In this document: positions 32,066 to 41,109 of the stretch, in pieces | Layout of the letters: every line of letters starts with the position of its first letter | Numbering within the stretch: the stretch's first letter is position 1 | NCBI RefSeq assembly: GCF_000422425.1 | Contig: NZ_AULT01000052.1 | Location: 1-44,469 of the forward strand | Direction of reading: 5' to 3' | Source: Oceanospirillum beijerinckii DSM 7166 | Lineage (GTDB): Bacteria > Pseudomonadota > Gammaproteobacteria > Pseudomonadales > Halomonadaceae | Length of the DNA stretch: 44,469 nucleotides | Notes under the pieces: generated by a model | What the model saw: only the letters and a program-made list of their open reading frames with translations | Told to the model about the DNA's origin: nothing | Databases searched by the model: none | Made by a program: the position numbers and the translations under genes

Positions 32066-33067
32066 ATGCAGCGTTCAGTGACAGAATTTCTTCGCCCACG
32101 TGAAATCAAGGTTGAAGAAGTAAGCGCTACTCGTGCAAAAGTGATCCTAGAGCCTTTTGAGCGAGGTTATGGTCATACTCTGGGTAATGCCCTGCGTCGT
32201 ATTCTTCTGTCTTCTATGCCGGGTTGTGCCGTAGTAGAAGCGGAAATCGAAGGCGTATTGCACGAGTACAGTGCAGTTGAAGGTGTTCAGGAAGACGTTA
32301 TCGAAATCCTGTTAAACCTGAAAGACGTAGCAATTATCCTGCACGGCCGTGATGAAGCAGTACTGACGCTGAATAAGAAAGGTCCTGGTGCAGTGACAGC
32401 TGGAGATATCCAGCTGGATCATGATGTTGAAATCGTTAATCCAGAGCACGTAATTGCTCACCTGAACGACGGTGCAGAGTTCAAAATGCAACTGAAAGTT
32501 CAGCGTGGTCGTGGTTACGAGCCTGCTGATGCACGCCAATCTGCTGAAGACGAAAGCCGTTCTATCGGTCGTCTGCAGCTAGATGCGACCTTCAGCCCAG
32601 TACGCCGTGTGTCTTACGTTGTAGAAAGCGCTCGTGTTGAGCAACGTACAGACCTGGATAAACTGATTATCGATCTGGAAACTGATGGCACTTTAGATCC
32701 TGAAGAAGCGATCCGTCGTTCTGCGACTATCCTTCAGGAACAGTTGGCTGCCTTTGTTGATCTTGAGACTGACAAAGAGCAAGAACCCGAGGAAGAAGAA
32801 GATCAGATTGATCCTATTCTTCTGCGTCCGGTTGATGATCTGGAACTGACTGTTCGCTCTGCAAACTGTCTGAAAGCCGAGAACATCTACTACATTGGTG
32901 ATCTGATTCAGCGCACCGAAGTAGAACTGCTGAAGACGCCGAACCTTGGTAAGAAGTCGCTGACTGAAATCAAGGATGTACTGGCCTCTCGCGGTCTGTC
33001 TCTGGGTATGCGGTTGGAAAACTGGCCGCCAGCAAGTTTAAAGGGTGACGAGAAGGTATCAGCCTAA
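32066..33067 (+). CDS. rpoA: DNA-directed RNA polymerase subunit alpha
   Basis: Alpha dimerises to scaffold RNA polymerase. The N-terminal domain has [20 protein letters not shown] (dimer and beta contact) and the C-terminal domain has [20 protein letters not shown] and [14 protein letters not shown], which contact UP elements and activators. The linker near residues 230-245 is acidic ([11 protein letters not shown]). The length of 333 aa fits the pseudomonad form (E. coli 329). The gene is in its normal place between rpsD and rplQ. Confidence 0.99.
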   Translation: MQRSVTEFLRPREIKVEEVSATRAKVILEPFERGYGHTLGNALRRILLSSMPGCAVVEAEIEGVLHEYSAVEGVQEDVIEILLNLKDVAIILHGRDEAVLTLNKKGPGAVTAGDIQLDHDVEIVNPEHVIAHLNDGAEFKMQLKVQRGRGYEPADARQSAEDESRSIGRLQLDATFSPVRRVSYVVESARVEQRTDLDKLIIDLETDGTLDPEEAIRRSATILQEQLAAFVDLETDKEQEPEEEEDQIDPILLRPVDDLELTVRSANCLKAENIYYIGDLIQRTEVELLKTPNLGKKSLTEIKDVLASRGLSLGMRLENWPPASLKGDEKVSA

Positions 33068-33101
33068 TCTCGATCATCACGGTTTGGTAAGGAACTGAAA
33101 A

Positions 33102-33482
33102 ATGCGTCATCGTAAGAGTGGTCGTAAATTTAATCGTAACAGTTCACACCGTAAGGCCATGTTTAAAAACATGGTTAACTCTCTGGTGGAACACGAACTG
33201 ATTAAAACTACACTGCCTAAAGCTAAAGAACTGCGTGGCCACATTGAGCCACTGATCACTTTGGCTAAGAACGACTCTGTAGCTAATCGCCGTCTGGCAT
33301 TCGCTCGTACTCGTTCTGATGCAGTGGTAGGTAAGCTGTTTACAGATCTGGGTCCACGCTATCAGAATCGTCCAGGCGGTTACGTTCGCATCCTGAAATG
33401 CGGCTTCCGTGCTGGTGACAACGCGCCTATGGCGTACGTTGAACTGGTAGATCGTCCAGTTGTAGAAGCTGACGACGAGTAA
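33102..33482 (+). CDS. rplQ: 50S ribosomal protein L17
   Basis: L17 lies near the tunnel exit. The 126-aa protein starts [20 protein letters not shown] and contains [19 protein letters not shown], as in E. coli (127 aa). It ends the alpha operon. A strong terminator follows 13 bases after the stop. Confidence 0.98.
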   Translation: MRHRKSGRKFNRNSSHRKAMFKNMVNSLVEHELIKTTLPKAKELRGHIEPLITLAKNDSVANRRLAFARTRSDAVVGKLFTDLGPRYQNRPGGYVRILKCGFRAGDNAPMAYVELVDRPVVEADDE

Positions 33483-33495
33483 GCAATTGCTCGAC

Positions 33496-33524
33496 AAAAA
33501 CCGGCCTTTATGGCCGGTTTTTTT
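33496..33524 (+). terminator. Terminator of the alpha operon
   Basis: AAAAACCGGCC at 33496-33506, loop TTTAT, GGCCGGTTTTTTT at 33512-33524. A-run and T-run on both sides make it potentially bidirectional, although uvrA ends over 200 bases further right. Confidence 0.92.
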
Positions 33525-33746
33525 ATGCCTGAAATGTAGCCATTAACTATCCTGCCCATTTTTACATACCGTTCATGGCTCCTCACCGGAACCGTTTTCA
33601 TCAGCCGTCAGATTAATGTCCTGCCTTTCCAAATCTCAGTCTCCAATAGACAAAAAAATACCGCATCGTCTAAACGACACGGCATCTTTTCAATAAGCTA
33701 ACTATCACTGGCTACACTCTGTCCAGCCTTCAGCCTCCTAAACGAG

Positions 33747-36572
33747 CTATTTCTTTAACAGTGGCCCCAGGAAGCGCCCTGTATGGGATATTTCCATCTT
33801 AGCCACTTGCTCTGGTGTACCTTCAGCGATAATTTGACCACCCCCAGAACCCCCTTCAGGCCCCAGATCGATCAGCCAGTCCGCCGTTTTAATCACATCC
33901 AGATTGTGTTCGATCACCACAATGGTATTACCGTGATCACGTAAGCGCTGAAGCACTGCCATCAACAGCTGAATATCTTCGAAGTGAAGACCAGTGGTTG
34001 GTTCATCGAGAATATAGATGGTTTTACCTGTATCACGCTTGGATAGCTCTTTTGCCAGCTTAACCCGCTGAGCTTCACCACCGGAGAGTGTTGTCGCACT
34101 CTGTCCTAAACGAATATAGGACAGGCCAACATCCATCAAGGTCTGTAGCTTACGTGCAAGAGCAGGCACCGCAATAAAGAATTCCAGTGCGTCCTCAATG
34201 GTCATCTCGAGCACTTCATGGATATTCTTGCCTTTGTAACGTACTTCCAGAGTTTCGCGGTTATAACGTTTACCCTTACACACATCACAAGGAACATAGA
34301 TATCCGGCAAGAAGTGCATCTCAACCTTGATCAGGCCATCGCCCTGGCAGGCTTCACGGCGACCGCCTTTCACGTTAAAGCTAAATCGCCCCGGTTTATA
34401 ACCCCGGGAGCGGGCTTCCTGAGTACCTGAGAACAGCTCACGAATTGGCGTAAAGATACCAGTATAGGTTGCAGGGTTAGAACGTGGCGTACGACCAATT
34501 GGGCTCTGGTCGATATCGATCACTTTATCAAACAAGTCTAAGCCTTCTATAGACTCATGCTCTGCTGGTGTCAGGCTGGTATTACGATTCAGCTCACGGG
34601 CCAGAATCGGATACAAGGTGCCGTTAATCAGCGTGGATTTACCGGAACCAGACACACCCGTAATACAGGTAAACAAACCTGCTGCGATATTCAGATCCAC
34701 ATTCTTCAGGTTATTCCCTTTTGCACCCTTGAGTCGCAATATCTGCTCTGGATGTGCCGGGATACGCACCTTAGGCACAGCGATTTCTTTTTTGCCAGAT
34801 AGATATTGACCGGTCACCGAGTCAGGGTTATCCATAATCTCCTGCGGTGTGCCCTGAGCCACAATTTGACCACCGTGGACACCGGCACCCGGGCCTATAT
34901 CCAGCACGTGATCCGCATGACGAATGGCATCTTCATCGTGCTCAACCACAATCACCGTATTACCAAGATCCCTTAAATGGGTCAGCGTCGCAATCAGGCG
35001 TTCGTTGTCTCTCTGATGCAGACCGATAGACGGCTCATCAAGGATATACATCACGCCCACCAGACCAGCACCGATCTGACTGGCCAAACGAATACGCTGG
35101 GCTTCACCGCCGGACAGAGTATCGGCGCTACGCTCAAGATTGAGGTAATCAAGACCCACATTGACCAAAAACTGCAGGCGCAGACGAATCTCGGTCAAAA
35201 TCTTAGCGGCAATCTCACCTTTACGGCCTTCCAGCTGTAGATTGGTGTAGTAGTCAAAGGCTTCACCAATGGGCATGCAAGTAATATCAGGCAGGTTCTT
35301 TTCTGCCAGCAAGACATGACGGGCTTCTTCACGCAGACGCGTGCCGTGACAGCTTGGACAAGGTTGTACGCTCAGATACTTGCTTAACTCTTCCCGTACC
35401 ATCTGAGATTCGGTATCCCGGTAACGCCGTTCCATATTGGGAATCACGCCCTCAAAGGGATGATTACGGGTCACCTTATCGCCACGGTCGTTGATATAGA
35501 TAAATTCCAGCTTGGTTTGTCCGCTGCCGTATAGCACCTTATCCTGATGCTCTTTTGGCAGCTTTTTCCAGGGTGTCTCCAGCTTAAAACCGTAGTGTTT
35601 AGCAACAGAACTCAGCATAGAGAAGTAATAGACACTGCCGCGATCCCAGCCACGAATCGCACCTTCTGCCAGGCTGGAATCCTCATTGGTGATCAGCTTG
35701 CCTTCATTAAAGAACTGGTGAGTCCCCAGACCATCACAGGTCTGACAGGCTCCGGCCGGGTTATTAAATGAGAATAGACGGGGTTCCAGCTCCTGAATGG
35801 AATAACCGCATTCAGGACAGGCAAATTTGGAGGAGAAGGTGATATCGTCCTGCTCGCCGTCCATAAAGTGCACGATGGCTAAGCCATCCGCCAATTGCAG
35901 TGCCGTCTCAAAGGATTCCGCTAAGCGCTGCTGTTGATCGTCACGTACCTTAATTCGATCAACGACGACCTCAGTGGTGTGCTTCTTGTTTTTATCCAGT
36001 ACCGGTAATTCATCCAGGTCATAGACCTTTTCATTGATTCGCACACGAACAAAACCCTGACCCTTCAGTTCGCCAAACAGGTTCAGGTGTTCTCCTTTAC
36101 GGGCGCGTACCACAGGAGCCAGTAACATAATCTTGCTGCCTTCCGGTAGGGCTAACACCTGATCCACCATCTGACTGATCTCTTGCGCTTCCAATGGCAA
36201 GTGATGGGTTGGACAGTGTGGCGTACCGGCACGGGCAAACAGCAGACGCAGGTAGTCGTAGATCTCTGTAATGGTACCAACCGTGGAGCGAGGGTTATGA
36301 GAGGTCGACTTCTGCTCAATGGAGATGGCCGGTGACAGACCCTCGATATGATCCACATCGGGCTTTTCCATCATCGATAGGAACTGACGGGCATAGGTGG
36401 ACAGAGACTCCACATAACGCCGCTGCCCCTCCGCATACAGGGTATCAAACGCCAGGGAGGATTTTCCTGATCCGGACAGCCCGGTGATCACCACCAGCTT
36501 ATCCCGAGGGAGATCAAGGTTGATGTTTTTCAGGTTATGGGTACGGGCACCGCGAACCAGGATCTTATCCAT
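33747..36572 (-). CDS. uvrA: Excinuclease ABC subunit A (UvrA)
   Basis: UvrA recognises bulky DNA damage and loads UvrB in nucleotide excision repair. The 941-aa protein is full length. The first ATP-binding loop GLSGSGKSS is at residues 31-39, and a second, GVSGSGKST, near 640. Both ABC signature motifs ([13 protein letters not shown] and [13 protein letters not shown]) and zinc-finger cysteines (CPECGYS with ACQTC, and [16 protein letters not shown]) are visible. It is convergent with rplQ. A LexA box 79-94 bases upstream of its start predicts SOS induction. Confidence 0.99.
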   Translation of the reverse strand: MDKILVRGARTHNLKNINLDLPRDKLVVITGLSGSGKSSLAFDTLYAEGQRRYVESLSTYARQFLSMMEKPDVDHIEGLSPAISIEQKSTSHNPRSTVGTITEIYDYLRLLFARAGTPHCPTHHLPLEAQEISQMVDQVLALPEGSKIMLLAPVVRARKGEHLNLFGELKGQGFVRVRINEKVYDLDELPVLDKNKKHTTEVVVDRIKVRDDQQQRLAESFETALQLADGLAIVHFMDGEQDDITFSSKFACPECGYSIQELEPRLFSFNNPAGACQTCDGLGTHQFFNEGKLITNEDSSLAEGAIRGWDRGSVYYFSMLSSVAKHYGFKLETPWKKLPKEHQDKVLYGSGQTKLEFIYINDRGDKVTRNHPFEGVIPNMERRYRDTESQMVREELSKYLSVQPCPSCHGTRLREEARHVLLAEKNLPDITCMPIGEAFDYYTNLQLEGRKGEIAAKILTEIRLRLQFLVNVGLDYLNLERSADTLSGGEAQRIRLASQIGAGLVGVMYILDEPSIGLHQRDNERLIATLTHLRDLGNTVIVVEHDEDAIRHADHVLDIGPGAGVHGGQIVAQGTPQEIMDNPDSVTGQYLSGKKEIAVPKVRIPAHPEQILRLKGAKGNNLKNVDLNIAAGLFTCITGVSGSGKSTLINGTLYPILARELNRNTSLTPAEHESIEGLDLFDKVIDIDQSPIGRTPRSNPATYTGIFTPIRELFSGTQEARSRGYKPGRFSFNVKGGRREACQGDGLIKVEMHFLPDIYVPCDVCKGKRYNRETLEVRYKGKNIHEVLEMTIEDALEFFIAVPALARKLQTLMDVGLSYIRLGQSATTLSGGEAQRVKLAKELSKRDTGKTIYILDEPTTGLHFEDIQLLMAVLQRLRDHGNTIVVIEHNLDVIKTADWLIDLGPEGGSGGGQIIAEGTPEQVAKMEISHTGRFLGPLLKK

Positions 36573-36650
36573 TGAATCTAACCACTCAGATAACTTACGA
36601 CACTAAAGGGACAGACATTATAGAGACACGTCGGAGCCACGAACAGACTC

Positions 36651-36666
36651 CTGTATGCTTAAACAG
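36651..36666. promoter_or_regulatory. LexA (SOS) box upstream of uvrA
   Basis: CTGTATGCTTAAACAG matches the gammaproteobacterial consensus CTGT-N8-ACAG, and the flanks extend the dyad (TC before, GA after). It lies between divergent uvrA and the MFS gene. uvrA is a classic SOS gene, so it is the likely target. Confidence 0.8.
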
Positions 36667-36796
36667 GAAAAAACTAACAGAATACTCTATCGGCGGTGGT
36701 ATTGGCGGGGGGATAAAGAGTAAAATGTCCGGCTATTCTGAACGGGGCCCAGCGTGTGCCGGTGCCGTCAAAGCAAGCAAGAGGTAAAGAACGTCG

Positions 36797-38161
36797 ATGA
36801 GTATCGAGTCGATGACCGCAGGCGAACGCCGGGCGGTATCAGGTCTGGCCGGTTTGTATGTCCTGCGTATGCTGGGACTTTTTATGGTACTGCCTGTGCT
36901 TTCGATCTACAGCGCCGACCTGGAAGGTGCCACTCCGGCATTGATTGGTATTGCGATTGGTAGTTATGGTCTGACCCAGGCGCTGTTGCAGATCCCGTTT
37001 GGTTTCCTGTCGGATAAGGTCGGCCGCAAAACCGTGATTGTTTTGGGGCTGGTGCTGTTTGTTATTGGCAGTATTGTTGCCGCCATGTCCGAATCGATTT
37101 ATGGTGTCATTATTGGCCGCTGTCTGCAGGGCAGTGGTGCCATTGCCAGTAGTATTATGGCGCTGCTCTCAGACCTGACCCGTGAACAGATGCGGACCCG
37201 CGCCATGGCCGTAGTGGGTATGAGTATCGGTATCTCCTTCTCTGTCGCGCTGGTACTGGGTCCTGTGATCTCCCAACCCTTCGGTCTATCCGGCTTATTC
37301 TGGTTTACAGCGCTCTTGGCATCGCTTGGTCTACTGGTGATCTGGAAATGGGTTCCGACACCGCAACTGTACTCGCCTCAGCGTGATGCCACGGTACAGA
37401 AAAAACAGATCTTCGAGATGCTTAAACATCCTGAACTGCTGCGTCTGGATATGGGTATTCTGATTCTGCATCTGGTGATGACCGCCACCTTTGTGGTAGT
37501 TCCACTGCGTTTAGTCGAGTTGGGACTGACTGCACCTCAGCACTGGATGGTGTATCTACCGATTATGATCCTGGCGTTTTTCGCCATGGTGCCCTTTATC
37601 ATCATCGCTGAGAAAAAGCGTAAGATGAAACCCATCTTCCTATTGGCGATCTCTCTGGTTGCCATCTCTCAGATTCTGATGGGACTGACCACCGCCGACA
37701 GCCAAATCATGCTGTTTGGATTGCTGTTTGTATACTTTATGGCCTTCAACCTATTGGAAGCCAGCCTGCCATCCATGATCAGCAAGATCTCACCGGCGGG
37801 CCAGAAAGGCACCGCAATGGGTGTTTATTCCAGTAGCCAGTTCTTTGGTGCCTTTATCGGTGGTGCAGCCGGTGGCACCATTTACGGAGCCTGGGGCATC
37901 GACGCCGTACTGATTTTATGTGGTGCGCTGGCGCTGATCTGGGTAGCGATTGCCTGGGGTATGCAGCCACCGAAACACCTGACCGGGAAAGTGATCACTC
38001 TGCCGGAAAGCTGGCAGGAACAGACCGATCAGATCGTCGCCAAACTGCTGGCGATTCCTGGTGTAGAAGAAGTGGTGATCGTCGCCGACGAAAAAGCCGC
38101 TTATATGAAGATCGATAAAGAATCGTTAGACGAACAGGCCCTGGCTTCGGCGCTGGCCTGA
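36797..38161 (+). CDS. MFS transporter of the YajR type with C-terminal YAM domain
   Basis: This 454-aa inner-membrane protein has twelve hydrophobic segments in two bundles. Motif [14 protein letters not shown], lies between segments 2 and 3. After segment 12, residues about 395-454 form a soluble ferredoxin-like domain ([20 protein letters not shown] and onward) like the YAM domain of E. coli YajR, which has the same length. The substrate is unknown; YajR is drug/proton-antiporter-like. The neighbours uvrA and ssb match the order I recall from Pseudomonas. The ribosome site is weak. ssb starts 22 bases after its stop, so ssb is probably co-transcribed with it. Confidence 0.9.
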   Translation: MSIESMTAGERRAVSGLAGLYVLRMLGLFMVLPVLSIYSADLEGATPALIGIAIGSYGLTQALLQIPFGFLSDKVGRKTVIVLGLVLFVIGSIVAAMSESIYGVIIGRCLQGSGAIASSIMALLSDLTREQMRTRAMAVVGMSIGISFSVALVLGPVISQPFGLSGLFWFTALLASLGLLVIWKWVPTPQLYSPQRDATVQKKQIFEMLKHPELLRLDMGILILHLVMTATFVVVPLRLVELGLTAPQHWMVYLPIMILAFFAMVPFIIIAEKKRKMKPIFLLAISLVAISQILMGLTTADSQIMLFGLLFVYFMAFNLLEASLPSMISKISPAGQKGTAMGVYSSSQFFGAFIGGAAGGTIYGAWGIDAVLILCGALALIWVAIAWGMQPPKHLTGKVITLPESWQEQTDQIVAKLLAIPGVEEVVIVADEKAAYMKIDKESLDEQALASALA

Positions 38162-38183
38162 CCTTAATTATCTGGAGAAAACA

Positions 38184-38876
38184 ATGTCTCGTGGTATCAA
38201 TAAAGTAATTCTGGTAGGTAATGTGGGTCAGGACCCTGAAGTGCGTTACCTGCCAAACGGCGGCGCAGTCGCCAACGTATCAATCGCTACCAGTGAAAGC
38301 TGGATGGATAAAAACAGTGGTCAGCGTCAGGACCGCACCGAATGGCACCGTGTAGTGTTCTTCGGCAAACTGGCCGACGTGGTAAGCCAGTACGTGAAAA
38401 AAGGCTCTAAGCTATACGTTGAAGGTAAGCTGCAGACCCGTAAATGGCAGGATCAAGCTGGTCAGGATCGTTACACCACAGAGATCGTTGTCGACGGTTT
38501 CAACGGCGTAATGCAGATGCTGGATAGCCGCGATGGCGGCATGGGTGGCGGTGCATCAGCAGGAATGCCTCCCCAAGGCGGGTATGGCAACAACCCAGCG
38601 GCACAGCCAATGGGCGGTCAAATGGGCGGCCAGCCGATGCAACAAGCAGCACCTCAGCACGCGCCACAACAGCCAAGCTATCAGCAACCGGCTCAACAAG
38701 CGCCACAGCAGCCGAGCTACCAGCAGCCAGCGCCTGCTCCTCAGCAAGCACAACAATCTGCTCCGCAGCAACAAGCGCCTCAGCAGGCTCCTGCTCAACC
38801 CGCTAGCCAGTTTGGCTCACCGGCCAGCAACCCTGGTCAGAGCTTTGATGATTTCGACGATGATATCCCGTTCTAA
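38184..38876 (+). CDS. ssb: Single-stranded DNA-binding protein SSB
   Basis: SSB coats single-stranded DNA as a tetramer and recruits repair and replication proteins. The OB fold covers residues 1-110 ([20 protein letters not shown], then [20 protein letters not shown]). A long Gln/Pro/Gly-rich linker follows, with a near-duplicate unit [11 protein letters not shown]. The acidic tip DDFDDDIPF, which binds partner proteins, is intact. At 230 aa it is longer than E. coli (178), owing to the linker. CTGGAG lies before the ATG. A diverged copy of its 3' end lies at 41110-41205. Confidence 0.98.
   Translation: MSRGINKVILVGNVGQDPEVRYLPNGGAVANVSIATSESWMDKNSGQRQDRTEWHRVVFFGKLADVVSQYVKKGSKLYVEGKLQTRKWQDQAGQDRYTTEIVVDGFNGVMQMLDSRDGGMGGGASAGMPPQGGYGNNPAAQPMGGQMGGQPMQQAAPQHAPQQPSYQQPAQQAPQQPSYQQPAPAPQQAQQSAPQQQAPQQAPAQPASQFGSPASNPGQSFDDFDDDIPF
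38663..38735 (+). repeat. Tandem imperfect repeat in the ssb linker
   Basis: The linker contains two adjacent units reading [11 protein letters not shown], differing at synonymous positions. Such Gln/Pro repeats are common in SSB linkers and vary by slippage. Confidence 0.6.
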
Positions 38877-38905
38877 AACATAGATATCTTGTAAAAATCT
38901 TCTTT

Positions 38906-38934
38906 AAGGCCCCATTTTACGGGGCTTTTTATTT
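38906..38934 (+). terminator. Terminator of ssb
   Basis: GCCCC at 38909-38913, loop ATTTTAC, GGGGC at 38921-38925, then TTTTTATTTT. It ends the MFS-ssb transcript and isolates the retron-like module that follows. Confidence 0.85.
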
Positions 38935-39085
38935 TGTAGGTGTGCTGCTTTTTGCTTTGAGAGAGGAAATAGCTCTTAGCAGGTCATAGAGAACTCTTTT
39001 AAATTCACACTGTTAATACAGTCTCATCCAAACTTGCAGACAAACACTAAGGTTCTAGATGTTTTCAGTATGACTTGTTTTTTGA

Positions 39086-39135
39086 CTGTGAGTAAAAAAT
39101 AGTTGCTTTCTGTGAAAAAATAGCTATTATCACAG
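39086..39135. promoter_or_regulatory. Candidate operator: three CTGTGA half-sites at the retron-like promoter
   Basis: Half-site 1 is CTGTGAGTAAAAAATAG (39086-39102), half-site 2 CTGTGAAAAAATAG (39110-39123), and half-site 3, inverted, CTATTATCACAG (39124-39135). Sites 2 and 3 form a near-perfect palindrome covering the -10 element. The XRE protein encoded in the same operon is the obvious candidate to bind here and repress; this is inference. Confidence 0.6.
39103..39130 (+). promoter_or_regulatory. Promoter of the retron-like operon
   Basis: TTGCTT at 39103-39108 and TATTAT at 39125-39130 are separated by 16 bases. The start would lie near 39137. It is the best sigma-70 promoter between ssb and the first small gene. 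Confidence 0.65.
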
Positions 39136-39136
39136 A

Positions 39137-39400
39137 TGTACAAGGTGTATCACCTTGATGCTCTCAAAAAGATATAACCTTAATCTGAACAAGATTGTGA
39201 CTCTCTTGAGTCGATTGCCTTTGGCGATCAACTACCCAGCAAAATTCCAACGGCACTAGCTATTAGTGAGATAGTGGATAAATTCGACTGGAGGGGCTAA
39301 CAAGTAGCCCAAGAATGAGTGACCTGTGCTGTCCATGGCATTTCTATTCAGTTCAGTATTGTTTTGTCGACTGGTGCGATATTGCACTGAATGACAGAGA
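39137..39400 (+). ncRNA. Candidate retron msr-msd RNA (boundaries unresolved)
   Basis: The stretch after the promoter has no gene but many hairpins: CAAGGTG-TAT-CACCTTG (39141-39157), AATCT/AGATT (39182-39196), GACTC/GAGTC (39199-39212), GATTGCC-TTT-GGCGATC (39213-39229, one G-U), CACTA/TAGTG (39254-39268), GGGCTA/TAGCCC (39294-39310), and ATTCAGT/ACTGAAT (39346-39392) enclosing GTGC/GCAC. Short stem-loops in series are typical of msr. I could not find a convincing a1/a2 pair or the branching guanosine, so the exact limits and the priming site are not assigned. Confidence 0.4.
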
Positions 39401-39411
39401 GGTTTTCGATT

Positions 39412-39645
39412 ATGAAAAATAATCGCCATCTTTTAGAGAAATCCATTGAATCGTTAAAAATGATTCAGTTGGAGATGCATGATGTTATGGACAGCAGCAA
39501 GCGTGATGAACTTGATAAGATTATTCTAGATCTTGAGCAGTATGGAGATCAAAAGACTTCTTCCCAATTACTGGATTTATTGGGTAAGTGTCTTAGCCTA
39601 GTACCTACTGTAGAGAAGCTATTGAGAATGTTATCTGAGTTCTAA
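39412..39645 (+). CDS. Small helical protein of the retron-like operon (77 aa)
   Basis: I do not recognise this protein. ATG at 39412 has GAGAGG nine bases upstream, so I prefer it to the in-frame ATG at 39391, which lies within the last RNA hairpin. The product is 77 aa, strongly helix-forming and charged (KSIESLKMIQLEMHDVMD), with a hydrophobic C-terminal helix (LLGKCLSLVPTVEKLLRMLS). No signal peptide or clear membrane segment is seen. It is the first gene after the candidate RNA and lies 49 bases before the XRE gene. It may be a retron effector or a partner of the reverse transcriptase; its role is unknown. Confidence 0.7.
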   Translation: MKNNRHLLEKSIESLKMIQLEMHDVMDSSKRDELDKIILDLEQYGDQKTSSQLLDLLGKCLSLVPTVEKLLRMLSEF

Positions 39646-39694
39646 GTAACGCTCCGTTTGCAACAGGTCACTTCTCTTCTTTGGAGGTATACCT

Positions 39695-39988
39695 ATGAAT
39701 ATTGGAAGGGCTCTGACCCTATGCCGTACTCAAAAGGGGATGACAAAAACCAAGCTTTCACAAGCAGCTGACGTGTCAGTTTCATATTTGACCTTGTTGG
39801 AGCAAGGCAAACGAGATCCCAATCTTTCGACCATTAATCAAATATGTAAGGCGATGAATGTACCAATGAGCATTTTTATGTTCTTGGCATCTGATGCACG
39901 TGATAGAGAAGGGATTAGCAACGAACTTGCTGAAAAGCTCTCTCATACGGCACTTTCTTTGATGGAGCCTGAGATTGCGAAAACCTAA
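39695..39988 (+). CDS. XRE-family helix-turn-helix regulator of the retron-like operon
   Basis: The 97-aa protein is a Cro/C1-type DNA-binding protein: residues about 5-62 form the five-helix fold (IGRALTLCRTQKGMTKTKLS, then LLEQGKRDPNLSTINQICKA). The remaining 35 residues form a short helical tail. GGAGG lies seven bases before the ATG. Its stop is inside the start of the reverse transcriptase gene (14-base overlap), so the two are coupled. Some described retron types carry an HTH partner, from memory. A candidate operator with three half-sites overlaps the operon promoter, so autorepression is likely. Confidence 0.88.
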   Translation: MNIGRALTLCRTQKGMTKTKLSQAADVSVSYLTLLEQGKRDPNLSTINQICKAMNVPMSIFMFLASDARDREGISNELAEKLSHTALSLMEPEIAKT

Positions 39989-40919
39989 CTACCCCCATGC
40001 ACCAATAGGTGATTTAGATAAACTTGCTCTTGCCCTTCATGTTTCGAAGAAAGGTTTGCAAACAGTTACAGCTCAGTCAAATGACCTCTTTTTTTTAACG
40101 CGAAAAATTAAGAAAGAAGATGGCTCTTATCGATTAACTTATGATGCAAAACCATCTTTAAAGTCATTGCATGGGAAGATTTGTGAAGCCTTCTTGAAGC
40201 GTGTCGAGTACCCTGATTATCTTCAAGGAAGCATCAGAAAAAGAGATTATCTAACAGATGCTAGGAGTCATGTCGGTTCCAAAGTCCTAATCAGTGAAGA
40301 CATCACCAACTTTTTTCCTTCTATTTCTAAGAAAACGGTTCATGAAATGTGGGTCGGGGTGTTTGGTTTCTCAAATATTGTTGCTGAATGCTTAGCTGAG
40401 CTTGTGACGATGAATGGTGATGTTGTACAAGGAGCTAAGACAAGTAGCTACATTTGTAACTTGGTACTCTGGAATCGAGAAGCCCAGCTTGTAAGCCAGT
40501 TGAGAAAAAAGGGATTAGTTTATACGAGGTACGTTGATGACATAACCGTATCTTCTAGACGATCACTTAGTAAATCTGAGAAATCTAGGATAATCAGTTC
40601 TATTTATTCTATGTTCCGTAGTATTGGTGCAAAACCTAATCGTAGAAAGCATAAAATCATGCCCAGAAATACTCAGCAAGATGTGCATGGTGTTAATGTC
40701 AATAAAGACCGCCCTACGATGCCAATGGAAAAGAGAAATCAGATCCGAGCAGCTGTACATAGGTGTGAAATCGCATTTAATGGACGACCAAGCTCTAGTG
40801 AGTATGTATCCCTGTTCAATAGCGTAATGGGTAAAGTAAACACAATGGGTAGGATGCATAGGTCTGAGGCAGGAAAGCTCAAGGCTCGACTGTTACAAGT
40901 AAAACCAGTTATCACTTGA
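39975..40919 (+). CDS. Retron-type reverse transcriptase
   Basis: The 314-aa protein is a stand-alone reverse transcriptase that would make msDNA from the msr-msd RNA. The start is TTG at 39975 with GGAG seven bases before it, inside the XRE gene. Catalytic residues: Asp109 in LISEDITNFFPS and the YVDD box at 186-189. Retron marks are present in altered form: DARSH at 95-99 in place of NAxxH and VHG at 237-239 in place of VTG. The QGAKTSS motif at 152-158 replaces the usual QGxPTSP. Length equals typical retron enzymes, with no fused effector domain. The region is visibly AT-richer than the neighbouring ribosomal genes, suggesting transfer. A run of eight T lies at 40089-40096. Confidence 0.9.
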   Translation: MRKPNYPHAPIGDLDKLALALHVSKKGLQTVTAQSNDLFFLTRKIKKEDGSYRLTYDAKPSLKSLHGKICEAFLKRVEYPDYLQGSIRKRDYLTDARSHVGSKVLISEDITNFFPSISKKTVHEMWVGVFGFSNIVAECLAELVTMNGDVVQGAKTSSYICNLVLWNREAQLVSQLRKKGLVYTRYVDDITVSSRRSLSKSEKSRIISSIYSMFRSIGAKPNRRKHKIMPRNTQQDVHGVNVNKDRPTMPMEKRNQIRAAVHRCEIAFNGRPSSSEYVSLFNSVMGKVNTMGRMHRSEAGKLKARLLQVKPVIT

Positions 40920-41020
40920 TACTTAGAATATATCTTGCGGTACGATTATGTTTTATAAAATGTACTCACCGAGACTTCTCTGCAGTGGGTATTTCTAATT
41001 GGATGGAAAAGCGTTTAAGG
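40920..41020. other. Gap after the reverse transcriptase gene, no clear feature
   Basis: About 100 AT-rich bases lie between the reverse transcriptase stop and the permease-end fragment. I see no good terminator, promoter or small gene. Confidence 0.5.
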
Positions 41021-41098
41021 GCTGGTGCTTAACGTGCGACTTCCAGATGGCGGTTGGAGTGCATTTCCAGATAATGGAACAGCTGGATAATGACCATG
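41021..41098 (-). pseudogene. Fragment: diverged copy of the 3' end of the ABC permease gene
   Basis: This matches 42659-42736 at all but about six bases. Read on the minus strand it gives 22 codons ending IIQLFHYLEMHSNRHLEVAR and a TAA, against IIQLFRYLEMRSNRHMEVAR in the intact gene at 42667. The reading frame and stop are kept, but no start or upstream part exists. Some differences change the amino acid, so the copy came from a related strain or has drifted. It is directly followed by the ssb-end fragment. Confidence 0.9.
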
Positions 41099-41109
41099 TT
41101 CCTCGGTAA

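Noticed and set aside
39009..39022. ACTGTTAATACAGT, first taken for a LexA box near the retron-like operon
   Set aside because: The spacing between CTGT and ACAG is four bases, not eight, so it does not fit the SOS box. It stays only as an unexplained small dyad.
39086..39123. Repeated CTGTGA...AAATAG units considered as the start of a CRISPR array
   Set aside because: Only two direct units with an eight-base gap; one belongs to a promoter dyad. There are no spacers of proper length and no cas genes.
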